NCBI GenBank assembly: GCA_947500415.1
Contig: CANMRT010000002.1
Location: 310,001 to 374,000 of the forward strand
Direction of reading: 5' to 3'
Length of the DNA: 64,000 nt
DNA from: an uncultured Roseicyclus sp.
Lineage (GTDB): Bacteria > Pseudomonadota > Alphaproteobacteria > Rhodobacterales > Rhodobacteraceae
The translations under genes and the position numbers were made by a program. Positions within the stretch are counted from its first letter, which is position 1. Every line of letters begins with the position of its first letter. The notes beneath the pieces were generated by a model, which saw only the letters and a program-made list of their open reading frames with translations, searched no databases and was not told the origin of the DNA. Of this stretch, positions 25,453 through 33,607 are shown one piece after another.

Positions 25453-26982
25453 TTAGGCCAATGCGTAGATGTCTGAGTATTTAGTGGTCAGGTGCGCCAG
25501 ATAGGGCTCGGGGTCGAGGGTGCGGCCCGTCGCCTTTTCCAACAGTTCATCGCGAGAGAACCGGCGACCGTGCTGTGCGACGTTGTCGGTCAGCCAATTG
25601 CGCAACGGGGCGTAGTCGGCCCTATCGAGCGACGCATGAATGTCAGGCGTCGTGCGGGTCGCGGTCTCAAACAGCTGCGCGGCCATAATATTACCGATCG
25701 TGTAATTGCAGAACGTCCCAATCTGGCCCGACGACCAATGCACGTCCTGCAACACGCCCTGCTTGCCATCATTTGGCACGTCGATCCCCAGATAGTCCTT
25801 GATCGTGGCGTTCCACGCCTCCGGCAGGTCCGCCACCTCAAGGGAGCCGTCGACCATTTTTGCCTCCAACTCGCAGCGCACCATGATGTGAAAATCATAG
25901 GTCAGCTCGTCAGCCTCAACCCGGATGAATGAAGGCTCGGACCGGTTCACCGCGCGGTAGAATTCCTCTTCATCGACATCGTCAAGAAGCCCCGGATAGG
26001 CTACACGGATGTCGCCCATATGATTTGCCCAGAACGCGCGCGACCGCCCGACGTGGTTTTCCCACAGACGAGACTGGCTTTCGTGTGCGCCGAAACTGAC
26101 ACCGCCCACGGCGTAAAGGCTGACAAGGTCCGTCGCCAATGGCGTGCGCGTATAAGCCGGATCAACGCCCTGCTCATACATTGCGTGCCCTGCCTCATGC
26201 AGGGCCCCAAACAACGACATCGGCAAGTAATCGCGGCTGACCCGAGTGGTGATGCGCACATCATTGCGGGTGAAGGACACCTCGAACGGGTGCACGGTCG
26301 TATCGAGCCGCCCGCGGTCCGTGTCGTAGCCAATCCGCTTGGCCATATCGAGCGCGAAGCCCATCTGGGCATCTTCCGGGAAGTCCCTAAACAAGAAGTC
26401 CGACCGGGGCTTTTCGGCCTCGCTGATCGCGCGCACCAACGGGATCATGCCGTCGCGCAAGCGCGCGAACAGGGTCGCGAGGCCTTCATGCGTCGTGCCC
26501 GGCTCAAACCGGTACATAAGCGCGTCGTAGGGATGCGCCTCAAACCCGATCGCGTGGGCCATTTCGCGGTTGATATCCACCATGTCCGTCAGCGCCGGCG
26601 CAAAGATCGAGAAATCGGCCTTTTCCCGCGCGTCCGCCCAAACTTCATGGGCGGCAGAACCCAATTCGGTCTTGCGGTGCAACAGAGCGGCAGGAATGCG
26701 TTCGTGGTAATCAATGGCCTCCCGCACCTGCGCGACAATCCGGGCCTCGGGGCTGTCGTCAGACTTTCCGGCCACGTCACGCGCCGCCCCGTCGAGCGCG
26801 CGTTTCATCTCATCCGAGCACAACAGATTGCGCGCCGCGACGGCCAGCGTCGCCAACTGTTTTGATCGGCTCTCAGCCCCGCCCTTGGGCATCATGGTCC
26901 GCGCGTCCCACGACAAGACCGAGCCTGCGTTGAGGAAATCGTTCACCCGACCCGTGACTTCGATTAGATCATCATAGCTCAT
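25453..26982 (-). CDS. M32-family carboxypeptidase (Taq type)
   Basis: This metallocarboxypeptidase of 509 residues has the HExxH zinc motif in GALHEAGHAMYEQG near residue 258 and the distal conserved ES(Q)SRLWEN segment near 300 that supplies the third ligand. The family removes C-terminal amino acids from peptides with broad specificity and acts in the cytoplasm. It is the first gene of the leftward 13-gene operon, whose promoter region (26983-27199) contains a GntR-type operator shared with the divergent operon. Together with M14 and M20 enzymes it suggests that the imported substrate contains peptide bonds. Confidence 0.92.
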   Translation of the reverse strand: MSYDDLIEVTGRVNDFLNAGSVLSWDARTMMPKGGAESRSKQLATLAVAARNLLCSDEMKRALDGAARDVAGKSDDSPEARIVAQVREAIDYHERIPAALLHRKTELGSAAHEVWADAREKADFSIFAPALTDMVDINREMAHAIGFEAHPYDALMYRFEPGTTHEGLATLFARLRDGMIPLVRAISEAEKPRSDFLFRDFPEDAQMGFALDMAKRIGYDTDRGRLDTTVHPFEVSFTRNDVRITTRVSRDYLPMSLFGALHEAGHAMYEQGVDPAYTRTPLATDLVSLYAVGGVSFGAHESQSRLWENHVGRSRAFWANHMGDIRVAYPGLLDDVDEEEFYRAVNRSEPSFIRVEADELTYDFHIMVRCELEAKMVDGSLEVADLPEAWNATIKDYLGIDVPNDGKQGVLQDVHWSSGQIGTFCNYTIGNIMAAQLFETATRTTPDIHASLDRADYAPLRNWLTDNVAQHGRRFSRDELLEKATGRTLDPEPYLAHLTTKYSDIYALA

Positions 26983-27102
26983 ATCGGGCCGCTCTCTGCT
27001 CAGGTTTCTTGCGGAACTCTATCGGGTTTTCTGGAAACCAGCCGGTTCGACGCAGGGTGCTTGACTATCCATTTCGCTCGTGTATCCCATTTCTACAAGC
27101 GC

Positions 27103-27114
27103 AATGTCGACAAT
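27103..27114. promoter_or_regulatory. GntR/FCD-type operator 1 between the two divergent operons
   Basis: AATGTCGACAAT matches the palindrome ATTGTCGACAAT at 11 of 12 positions. It lies 42 bp after a TTGACT -35-like hexamer (27061) reading right, and overlaps a TATATT box reading left. It is thus placed to block both operons. Identical-quality sites occur at 38510 and 40793. Confidence 0.6.
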
Positions 27115-27199
27115 ATACTGATGGCAAGGAAGCCGTCGGGTGTCAAACCAAAACATTGCCTGAATTTGCCGCTTCTGCCTGCAAAGGATGCGCTGCCTC

Positions 27200-28063
27200 A
27201 TGCCGAGCCCTGCAACCAACGAGTCCGCCCTAGTCGAGATGGCTGTATCAGGTGTGATCACCACGCCAGCAGTGCGCCCGGGCCAGTATATCCCCTATCC
27301 CGATGGCACGGCGACGGTGCTTCCGGGGATGTATGGGATCACGTACAATGTGCGCTGCGGCGACAGGGCGTTCGGATGGGCGGGCGACCATGTGGAGCCG
27401 GGCGTTTCAATCGACGAAGATGGCGACCTGGGCCGCCACCATGCTTTGCATTACCTCAATTGTATCGGCAACGAAGCGCTCGTGACCTCAGGCATGGCGG
27501 CGGGTGCGCGCGGGATCGTCGTTGGAGAACACGCGCGTATACTGTTGCAATTTGACCGCGACGCCCATGATGTCATGGCCCCCGGCGACCGCATTCAGGT
27601 AATGACCAAAGGTCAGGGTCTCGCGTTGACGCACTACCCCGATGTCGCGCTCAAGAAGATGAGCCCGCGCCTGTTTCACGCCCTTGGCATCACCGAAGCC
27701 GACAGTCGATTGCATGTGAACGTTGCGATGGAATTGCCGATACAGATCATGGGATCCGGCGCCGAGCTGAACTCGGAATACGTCGACCAGGATCTGATGT
27801 CGGGCGACCGCGCGTTGATGGCGGAGCTTGGCATTGATCAAATGCGCCTGGGCGACGTGATTGCCATACGCCACGCCGATCATCATTGGGGCCGGTCCTA
27901 TCGCGAGGGCGCAATCTCCATCTGCCTCTGCATCCACGGGGACAGTGTCATGACGGGCCATGGCCCCGGCATTCTGACTCTGATGACAGCGCGCAATGGC
28001 GAGATCGACTTCACCGTGGATCCTGCCGCCAATCTTGCCACCCTCCTCGACCTCGGAGCCTGA
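27200..28063 (+). CDS. DUF4438-like protein A
   Basis: This 287-residue protein is rich in beta-strands and Gly/Asp turns, and appears to belong to the DUF4438 family (uncharacterised; assignment from memory of the sequence style). A distinctive block GITYNVRCGDRAFGWAGDHVEPGVSI is shared with the next gene product, followed by a conserved 'CxGNEALVTSG' segment. Conserved His, Cys and Asp residues could bind a metal, but no known catalytic signature is seen. It is the first gene of the rightward 8-gene operon. The start at 27200 has AAAGGA about 11 nt upstream; 27188 is an alternative. Confidence 0.65.
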   Translation: MPSPATNESALVEMAVSGVITTPAVRPGQYIPYPDGTATVLPGMYGITYNVRCGDRAFGWAGDHVEPGVSIDEDGDLGRHHALHYLNCIGNEALVTSGMAAGARGIVVGEHARILLQFDRDAHDVMAPGDRIQVMTKGQGLALTHYPDVALKKMSPRLFHALGITEADSRLHVNVAMELPIQIMGSGAELNSEYVDQDLMSGDRALMAELGIDQMRLGDVIAIRHADHHWGRSYREGAISICLCIHGDSVMTGHGPGILTLMTARNGEIDFTVDPAANLATLLDLGA

Positions 28064-28064
28064 C

Positions 28065-28943
28065 ATGAGCATCCAGACCAACGCCTCCGATATCGTAACC
28101 GTGTCCGTCATGGGCAAGGTTGCCAACCCGTCGCTGTCAGGCCTGCCCGCGGAACCCTACCGCCTTGATGCGGACGGCAAAGCGTTCCTTTGGCCCACGT
28201 TCGGCGGGATCGTCTATAACGTGACCGTAGGCGACAGTGCCTTCGGTTGGGCTGGTGATTGCATTCACCCGTCCGTGTCCATCGCACACCCCGATGCCAA
28301 CAAGAACCGGGGCCTGAACGTCTTTGCCTGTGTCGGGAACGAGGCGATGATCACCAGCGGAGCCGCCAAGGGCGCGCGCGGCGTGGTAACGGGCAAATCG
28401 GGGCGGTTTTCCGATCAGGTGATCGTACATTTCGACGTGGAAACACGCCGCAGGATCGCTGTGGACGACAGTATCCTTGTCAAAAGCGAAGGCGTAGGTC
28501 TTGCGGCGCCCGACTGCCCTGAGGTTGCGTTCAAATCCATCTCCCCTGCCCTGTTCGATGCCCTGCCCAAGCGGATGGACGACGGCGTTCTGAAGATTGG
28601 CGTGGTCGCAACTGTGCCGCCCCATTTCGTTGGCGCGGGCGCGGGTCTGACATCCGAAGGCGGATCGCTTCATATCCAATCAACCGATCGGCCGGCCTTG
28701 GCGGAGCATGGCCTCGATCAGCTTCGCCTTGGCGATGTAGTCGCCATTCAGGACACCGACAGCCGATATAACCACGGCTACCTACGCGGCGCGATGAGCA
28801 TCGGGATTGTCGGCCAAACCGACGGTCCTCGCGCAGGCTACGGGCCTGGAATGACGGTGGTCATGGCCGCGCCGTCCGGCCAGCTGGGCTGCTTCGACGC
28901 ACCCGGCACCAATATCGCAGACATCCTCGGGCTTTCGGCATGA
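28065..28943 (+). CDS. DUF4438-like protein B (tandem paralogue)
   Basis: This 292-residue paralogue of the preceding protein shares the GIVYNVTVGDSAFGWAGDCIHPSVSI block, the CVGNEAMITSG segment and the C-terminal GPGM(T)VVMAA stretch. Starting one base after its neighbour's stop and overlapping the next start by ATGA, it is certainly co-translated. Divergence between the two is large enough to suggest a heteromeric pair or two related catalytic steps rather than a recent duplication. Function is unknown. Confidence 0.65.
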   Translation: MSIQTNASDIVTVSVMGKVANPSLSGLPAEPYRLDADGKAFLWPTFGGIVYNVTVGDSAFGWAGDCIHPSVSIAHPDANKNRGLNVFACVGNEAMITSGAAKGARGVVTGKSGRFSDQVIVHFDVETRRRIAVDDSILVKSEGVGLAAPDCPEVAFKSISPALFDALPKRMDDGVLKIGVVATVPPHFVGAGAGLTSEGGSLHIQSTDRPALAEHGLDQLRLGDVVAIQDTDSRYNHGYLRGAMSIGIVGQTDGPRAGYGPGMTVVMAAPSGQLGCFDAPGTNIADILGLSA

Positions 28944-30028
28944 GCCAACCCATCCCCATGACCAACGTGGACCGCGCACAACTAGGCGCCTTTGTGTCGG
29001 AGGGATTTGAAACGCTGGGCCTAACGGCGGAAGACGCAGGTATCTTTGCCGATGCCCTGATCTTTTCGGAACTGCGATTCCACCCCGGCCAAGGACAAGG
29101 CGTGGCCCGCTTGCGGCGATACCATGAGCGCATCGGTAATGGAGAGGTGAACCCGCGCGCGGGATGGTCTGTGGTCAAGGAAGGCCCTGCGCTTGCTTTG
29201 GTTGACGCCCACAACGGGATCGGCACCGTTGCAGCCTCCAAGGCGATGGATCTGGCAATCAGGAAGGCGAAAGAGGGCGGTATTGGCACCGTTATCGTCC
29301 GCAATTCCACCCACTATGGCTCCAGCGCAGTTCATGCTTGCCGTGCGCTGGATCACGGCTGCATCGGCATCGCCTTCACCAATGCGGGCCCCGAGATGGC
29401 GCCATGGGGCGGGCGCGAAGGGGTCACGGGCACGAACCCCTGGTCCATCGCCGCGCCCTCGGATCAGGGCTTTCCGACTGTACTCGACGTTGCGATCACG
29501 ACGGCAGGCAAAGGCATGATGAATTGGCTGGTCCGCGAGGGAAAAAAGATGCCGCTCGATTGGGCCATCACGCCCGAGGGTGAAGAAACGGATGACCCGG
29601 CGGCAGCGCTGAAAGGGCCCTTGCTGGGGATCGGCGGGCATAAGGGGTATGGGCTTGCGTTCATGACCGAAGCGCTGACCGGCGTTCTGTCGGGTGGCGG
29701 TTTTGGCCTGACCCCCTATTCGGACCCCAAAAAACTCGACGTGAGCCATTACTTCCAAGCCATTGATATCGCTTGGTTCATGGACCCTGACGATTACGCC
29801 AGCCGGATGGGCGAATTCGTCCAGATGGCCAAGACGCGCGCCTTGCGCCCTGGGTTCGACGAAATCCTAGTTCCCGGCGAACAGGAAGCGCGGCGGACTG
29901 CGACGAAATCGGAAAACGGCGTGCCGATCGATGATGTTGTCTTGGCCGACATGCAGGCCTTGGGCCGCGAATTGGGTCTGCAGACCAAACTCGATCTTAT
30001 CAGCCCTTACACCGGCGACACGCTGTGA
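28940..30028 (+). CDS. LDH2/MDH2-family oxidoreductase (AllD-related)
   Basis: This is a 362-residue member of the malate/L-lactate dehydrogenase family that includes ureidoglycolate dehydrogenase AllD, Mdh and DpkA. Family landmarks are the SELRFHPGQG region near residue 44, the catalytic-type His in STHYGSSAV near 124, a GTNPWSIA segment near 160 and GHKGYGLAFMTEAL near 236. With AllA-, PuuE- and hydantoinase-like genes in the same cluster, an AllD-like role on a ureide or 2-hydroxyacid is plausible but not shown. It overlaps both neighbours by four bases. Confidence 0.85.
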   Translation: MSQPIPMTNVDRAQLGAFVSEGFETLGLTAEDAGIFADALIFSELRFHPGQGQGVARLRRYHERIGNGEVNPRAGWSVVKEGPALALVDAHNGIGTVAASKAMDLAIRKAKEGGIGTVIVRNSTHYGSSAVHACRALDHGCIGIAFTNAGPEMAPWGGREGVTGTNPWSIAAPSDQGFPTVLDVAITTAGKGMMNWLVREGKKMPLDWAITPEGEETDDPAAALKGPLLGIGGHKGYGLAFMTEALTGVLSGGGFGLTPYSDPKKLDVSHYFQAIDIAWFMDPDDYASRMGEFVQMAKTRALRPGFDEILVPGEQEARRTATKSENGVPIDDVVLADMQALGRELGLQTKLDLISPYTGDTL

Positions 30029-31182
30029 GCGTCGCACCCCTTGATGCAAGTTTTTTCGCCCGTGCACGCGACCGGTTGCGAACACGGGCACAATCTGCGG
30101 GCCTTGATGGATTGCTATTGTTGCGTGGGCCTAACCTTGCCTATGCCACCGGCCTGTTTCTGTCCGCCAATGAGCGGCCCATGGGAGTATGGATCCCCGT
30201 AGAGAATGAGCCGATCTTGATGCTGCCGGGGTTGGAGCGTGAAAATGCCGAAGGCACTGGCCTGAACGACCTCCGTTTCTATGAAGAGTTTCCAGGCGAC
30301 GTGCCCGCCGTTTTGTGGATGCTTGATCAAATTGGCAGCAAGCGTGTTGCAATCGACGCGCTCGATGCCGCTCTGCTGGACGCCGCACGCGACAAAGTCA
30401 GCTTGTTGGACCTGACCGATCACGCGATGGCAGTGCGCACAATCAAAGAGCCGGAAGAAATTGCACTGACCGAGGAAGCCGCACGGTTCGCCGATCTTTT
30501 CCTCACCCGCCTCCACGCCACGGCGGCTGATATCATTTCCGCCAACGGCACGGAAGCCGATCTTATGGCCGACGCCATGGTTCATGCCCGTGGCGCATTG
30601 TTTGCGCAGCACAAGCAGGCATTTGCGGGCACGCCGATGGGCATCACGGCCTCGGTCCATTCCGGCCCGCGCGCGGCCCTGCCCCATGGCGCGGTGTTGG
30701 AACGCGTCCCTCAACACGGCGAAACGCTGATCGCTGGCATCGGCGCCAGTCTTGGCGGCTATCACGCCGAAAGCGGGGTCACGTTGATTGTCGGCGAGAT
30801 TAGCGGCGAGCAGCGCCGGATCATGCAGGCGATGGAGGCCTGCAATGACGCCGCAATTAACGCCTGTGCGGAGCGCCGAACCTGCACCCAAGCCAACGAA
30901 GCCGCGCTCGGCACGCTGCGCGATGCTGATCTAGGCGATGCCGTCCGCCACAGGATTGGCCACGGAATGGGGTTGGCGGGCCATGAGGCGCCTTGGCTGG
31001 CCCCGGGCGACAGCACAGTCATCCAAGCCAACATGATTTTCTCCAACGAACCCGGAGTCTACCGCCCCGGCCTCGACGGATACCGGACCATCAACACCAT
31101 GGTCGTAACCGAGAATGGGGTCGATATCCCGTCGAGGTTCCAAGCAAACACACCCATCGACGAGCGCGTCATCGCCATCTGA
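30025..31182 (+). CDS. M24-fold (creatinase/Xaa-Pro peptidase-like) protein with altered metal site
   Basis: This 385-residue protein has a creatinase-type N-terminal domain and a C-terminal pita-bread domain. The usual metal ligands of M24 peptidases are damaged: the first Asp (DIGA) is Gly in AGIGASLGGYH near residue 240, the second Asp is Glu, and the last Glu (RxEDT) is Ile in YRTINTM near 355. The His of GHGMGLAGHE near 313 and the Glu of NEPGVY near 342 remain. This pattern fits metal-free creatinase-like C-N hydrolases better than a prolidase. The GTG start overlaps the previous stop (GTGA). Confidence 0.8.
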   Translation: MSVAPLDASFFARARDRLRTRAQSAGLDGLLLLRGPNLAYATGLFLSANERPMGVWIPVENEPILMLPGLERENAEGTGLNDLRFYEEFPGDVPAVLWMLDQIGSKRVAIDALDAALLDAARDKVSLLDLTDHAMAVRTIKEPEEIALTEEAARFADLFLTRLHATAADIISANGTEADLMADAMVHARGALFAQHKQAFAGTPMGITASVHSGPRAALPHGAVLERVPQHGETLIAGIGASLGGYHAESGVTLIVGEISGEQRRIMQAMEACNDAAINACAERRTCTQANEAALGTLRDADLGDAVRHRIGHGMGLAGHEAPWLAPGDSTVIQANMIFSNEPGVYRPGLDGYRTINTMVVTENGVDIPSRFQANTPIDERVIAI

Positions 31183-31195
31183 AGGAGCCTACGAC

Positions 31196-32422
31196 ATGCC
31201 TGAACCAGCCGCCTGGAAATATCAGAAGATCACCAAGCCGATGTTCGAGGCTGTGGCCGTGGATTGCGTGTTCTTCGGTCGGGTCGTCACATGCGTCGGC
31301 GACGACGTGTTCGAAGACGGGTTTATCCATCTGAAGGACGGCAAGATTGCAGCGGTAGGTGAGCGTAGGGATGCGCCAGAAGTCGCGGACAAGGTCGACA
31401 CCGGTGGCAAGACGCTCATGCCCGGCATGATGAACAGCCACGCGCATCTGTCTTGGGACGGCATCCATGAACTCAGCCAACAAAGCATATTCGATCCGCC
31501 GGAAATCCGCGCCTACAAGGCGGCAGGCAACATGCTGAAATCCTTGCGTGCAGGCATCACGCTGGTCCGCGATCTGGGCGTGCATGACGCCAACCTGTTC
31601 ACCAAGCAGGCTGTGGCGCAGGGCATCTTTCCGGGCCCGCGCCTTTTGGTATCTGGAGAGAGCATCATCCAGACTGGTGGCCACACCTACTGGGTCTGCC
31701 GTGAGGCCTCGGGCGCTGACGAGATGCGTCGGGCTGTGCGCGACCAGGTGAAGGGCGGTGCCGATCTTATCAAGATCATGGCCTGCCACGATACATTGGA
31801 ATTCACCGACGACGAGCTTCACGCCGTCATAGACGAGGCCCACCGTAATCGGCTGCCGATCACGGCGCATGCCACCTACAACGATTGCATCGCTCGGGTA
31901 GCGGAATTCGGCGTCGACTGCATCGAACATGGCGGATCAATGTCGGACGATACCATTAAAATTTTATTGGATAAAGAGCTGCCCATCGTGACAACTTTCT
32001 CAGCTCTCGTCATTCAGGCCAACGAGGAAATCGCCCGCGCCTTTGGAATTCCCGAGTGGAAGATCGAAGAGCGTAAGAGAGCCGTTGCAGACAAATCACG
32101 TTTCGACGGTTTGGTGCGGGCCGCAAAGGCGGGTGTGCCCATCGTGTTCGGGACTGACGCAGGATCGCCCGCCGTCGAACATGATCGCATTGTTCCGGAA
32201 CTGGGGTTCATGGTGGAGGTCGGGGTTTGCCCAGACAACCTTGACGCCCTGCGCGCGATTACGGCGCGTGCAGCTGTTTTGAACGGCTTCGGTGATACGC
32301 TTGGCACGCTTGAGGCGGGGAAGCTGGCCGACATGATCGTTGTCGACGGCAAGCCGGATCAGGACCTGGCCGCGCTGGAAAAGGTCGAGATGACATTCAT
32401 TGACGGCAAAAGGATGCATTGA
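31196..32422 (+). CDS. Metal-dependent amidohydrolase (imidazolonepropionase/prolidase-like)
   Basis: This TIM-barrel amidohydrolase is 408 residues long. Metal-binding motifs are NSHAHLSW near residue 80, a Lys in ADLIKIMACHD near 195 that may be carbamylated, TAHATYND near 222, CIEHGGS near 242 and FGTDAGSP near 317. It is closest in style to the AHS group that hydrolyses Xaa-Pro dipeptides, cyclic imides or imidazolones. AAGGAG lies 9 nt before the ATG at 31196. It lies between the creatinase-like gene and the second aminotransferase, consistent with sequential opening of C-N bonds. Confidence 0.87.
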   Translation: MPEPAAWKYQKITKPMFEAVAVDCVFFGRVVTCVGDDVFEDGFIHLKDGKIAAVGERRDAPEVADKVDTGGKTLMPGMMNSHAHLSWDGIHELSQQSIFDPPEIRAYKAAGNMLKSLRAGITLVRDLGVHDANLFTKQAVAQGIFPGPRLLVSGESIIQTGGHTYWVCREASGADEMRRAVRDQVKGGADLIKIMACHDTLEFTDDELHAVIDEAHRNRLPITAHATYNDCIARVAEFGVDCIEHGGSMSDDTIKILLDKELPIVTTFSALVIQANEEIARAFGIPEWKIEERKRAVADKSRFDGLVRAAKAGVPIVFGTDAGSPAVEHDRIVPELGFMVEVGVCPDNLDALRAITARAAVLNGFGDTLGTLEAGKLADMIVVDGKPDQDLAALEKVEMTFIDGKRMH

Positions 32423-33607
32423 ATGAGTTCGCTTCTGTTTCAACGCACCGCCCCGCGCATTGTCGAAGAAGATGGTGCATTCCGCACGAGGATGCTGGAA
32501 ATCGCGACAGGCCTCGACAATGTCATAGCTCTTGGTCGGGGTGACCCGGATTTCCACACGCCAAAACATGTGGTGGAGGCCGCAAAGCAAGCGCTTGATG
32601 ACAACCAGCATCACTATACCGGGCCCACAGGTCTGCCCCAGCTGCGCGCAGCCATCTGTGACAATCTGAAGTCCCGATACGGGCTGGATTACACGGCCGA
32701 CGAAATCATCGTCACTGCAGGTGTTCAGGAAAGCATCATGCTGTGCATGTTAGGTCTGGTGCAGGCGGGGGATGAGGTTCTGATCACCTCACCTCGGTTC
32801 ACCACCTACGACACGGCCGTCCAGCTGTGTGGTGGCACGCCAATGCCTGTGCCGACCCACCAAAAGGACGATTTCGCGCTGGATGTGGCAGAGATCGAAA
32901 GCCGTATCACTGACAAAACGCGCATGTTCGTGTTGGTCTCGCCCAATAACCCGACGGGCGCAGTCACGCCGCCTGATGTGATCCGCAAGATCGCAGATCT
33001 GGCCATCGCGCACGACATCCTGATCATCGCGGATGAGATCTATGCCGCCCTGATCTATCCACCCCACGAGCATCTGTCGCTCGCCACCCTGCCCGGCATG
33101 AAAGAACGGACAATCACGTTGAACGGGTTTTCCAAGACTTATGCGATGACCGGCTGGCGCGTTGGATACATGGCTGCCCCGGCCGATTTCGTCGACAAGC
33201 TGACCGAGCCGCGCCACACGCTTTCGATCAACACCTGCACCGTGTCGCAATTCGCAGCCCTAGCGGCGCTCACCGGCCCGCAAGATGAGATGCAGGCGAC
33301 GTTCCGCGAATACGCCGAGCGGCGCGACTATCTGATGGGCGCGTTGACCGAAGCAGGCTTCAGCTACGGAGCACCGGGCGGCGCGTTCTACATCTACACC
33401 AACATTTCCAGCAGCGGAATGAAGGCGAAGGAGTTTTGCGAAACGCTGCTGCGCCAGACCGGTGTAATGGTCTTTCCGGGCGACATGTTTGGCGAGCCCA
33501 ATAGCGATTTCATCCGTATCTCCTACCTCCAGCCGCTGCCCCTCATCGAAGAAGCCATGAGACGGATCAAGGCATTTGTCGCAAGCCGAACGGAGGCAAG
33601 CGCATGA
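32423..33607 (+). CDS. PLP-dependent class I/II aminotransferase (second of two)
   Basis: This 394-residue aminotransferase is related to the one at 24231-25433. It shows VSPNNPTGAVTPP near residue 173, DEIYAAL near 206, the PLP Lys in GFSKTYAMTGWR near 237 and the substrate-binding Arg in FIRISYL near 369. It begins directly after the amidohydrolase stop and overlaps the next start by ATGA. Having one aminotransferase in each divergent operon suggests that the pathway removes or exchanges two amino groups, or handles two branches. Confidence 0.9.
   Translation: MSSLLFQRTAPRIVEEDGAFRTRMLEIATGLDNVIALGRGDPDFHTPKHVVEAAKQALDDNQHHYTGPTGLPQLRAAICDNLKSRYGLDYTADEIIVTAGVQESIMLCMLGLVQAGDEVLITSPRFTTYDTAVQLCGGTPMPVPTHQKDDFALDVAEIESRITDKTRMFVLVSPNNPTGAVTPPDVIRKIADLAIAHDILIIADEIYAALIYPPHEHLSLATLPGMKERTITLNGFSKTYAMTGWRVGYMAAPADFVDKLTEPRHTLSINTCTVSQFAALAALTGPQDEMQATFREYAERRDYLMGALTEAGFSYGAPGGAFYIYTNISSSGMKAKEFCETLLRQTGVMVFPGDMFGEPNSDFIRISYLQPLPLIEEAMRRIKAFVASRTEASA

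Noticed and set aside
30025-31182. Ectoine hydrolase (DoeA/EutD) as identity of the M24-like gene, with the AstE-like gene as DoeB
   Set aside because: The two are in opposite operons and the other ectoine genes (DoeC/DoeD types, EnuR-type MocR regulator, TRAP/Uht-like importer) are not seen; only the family level is supported.
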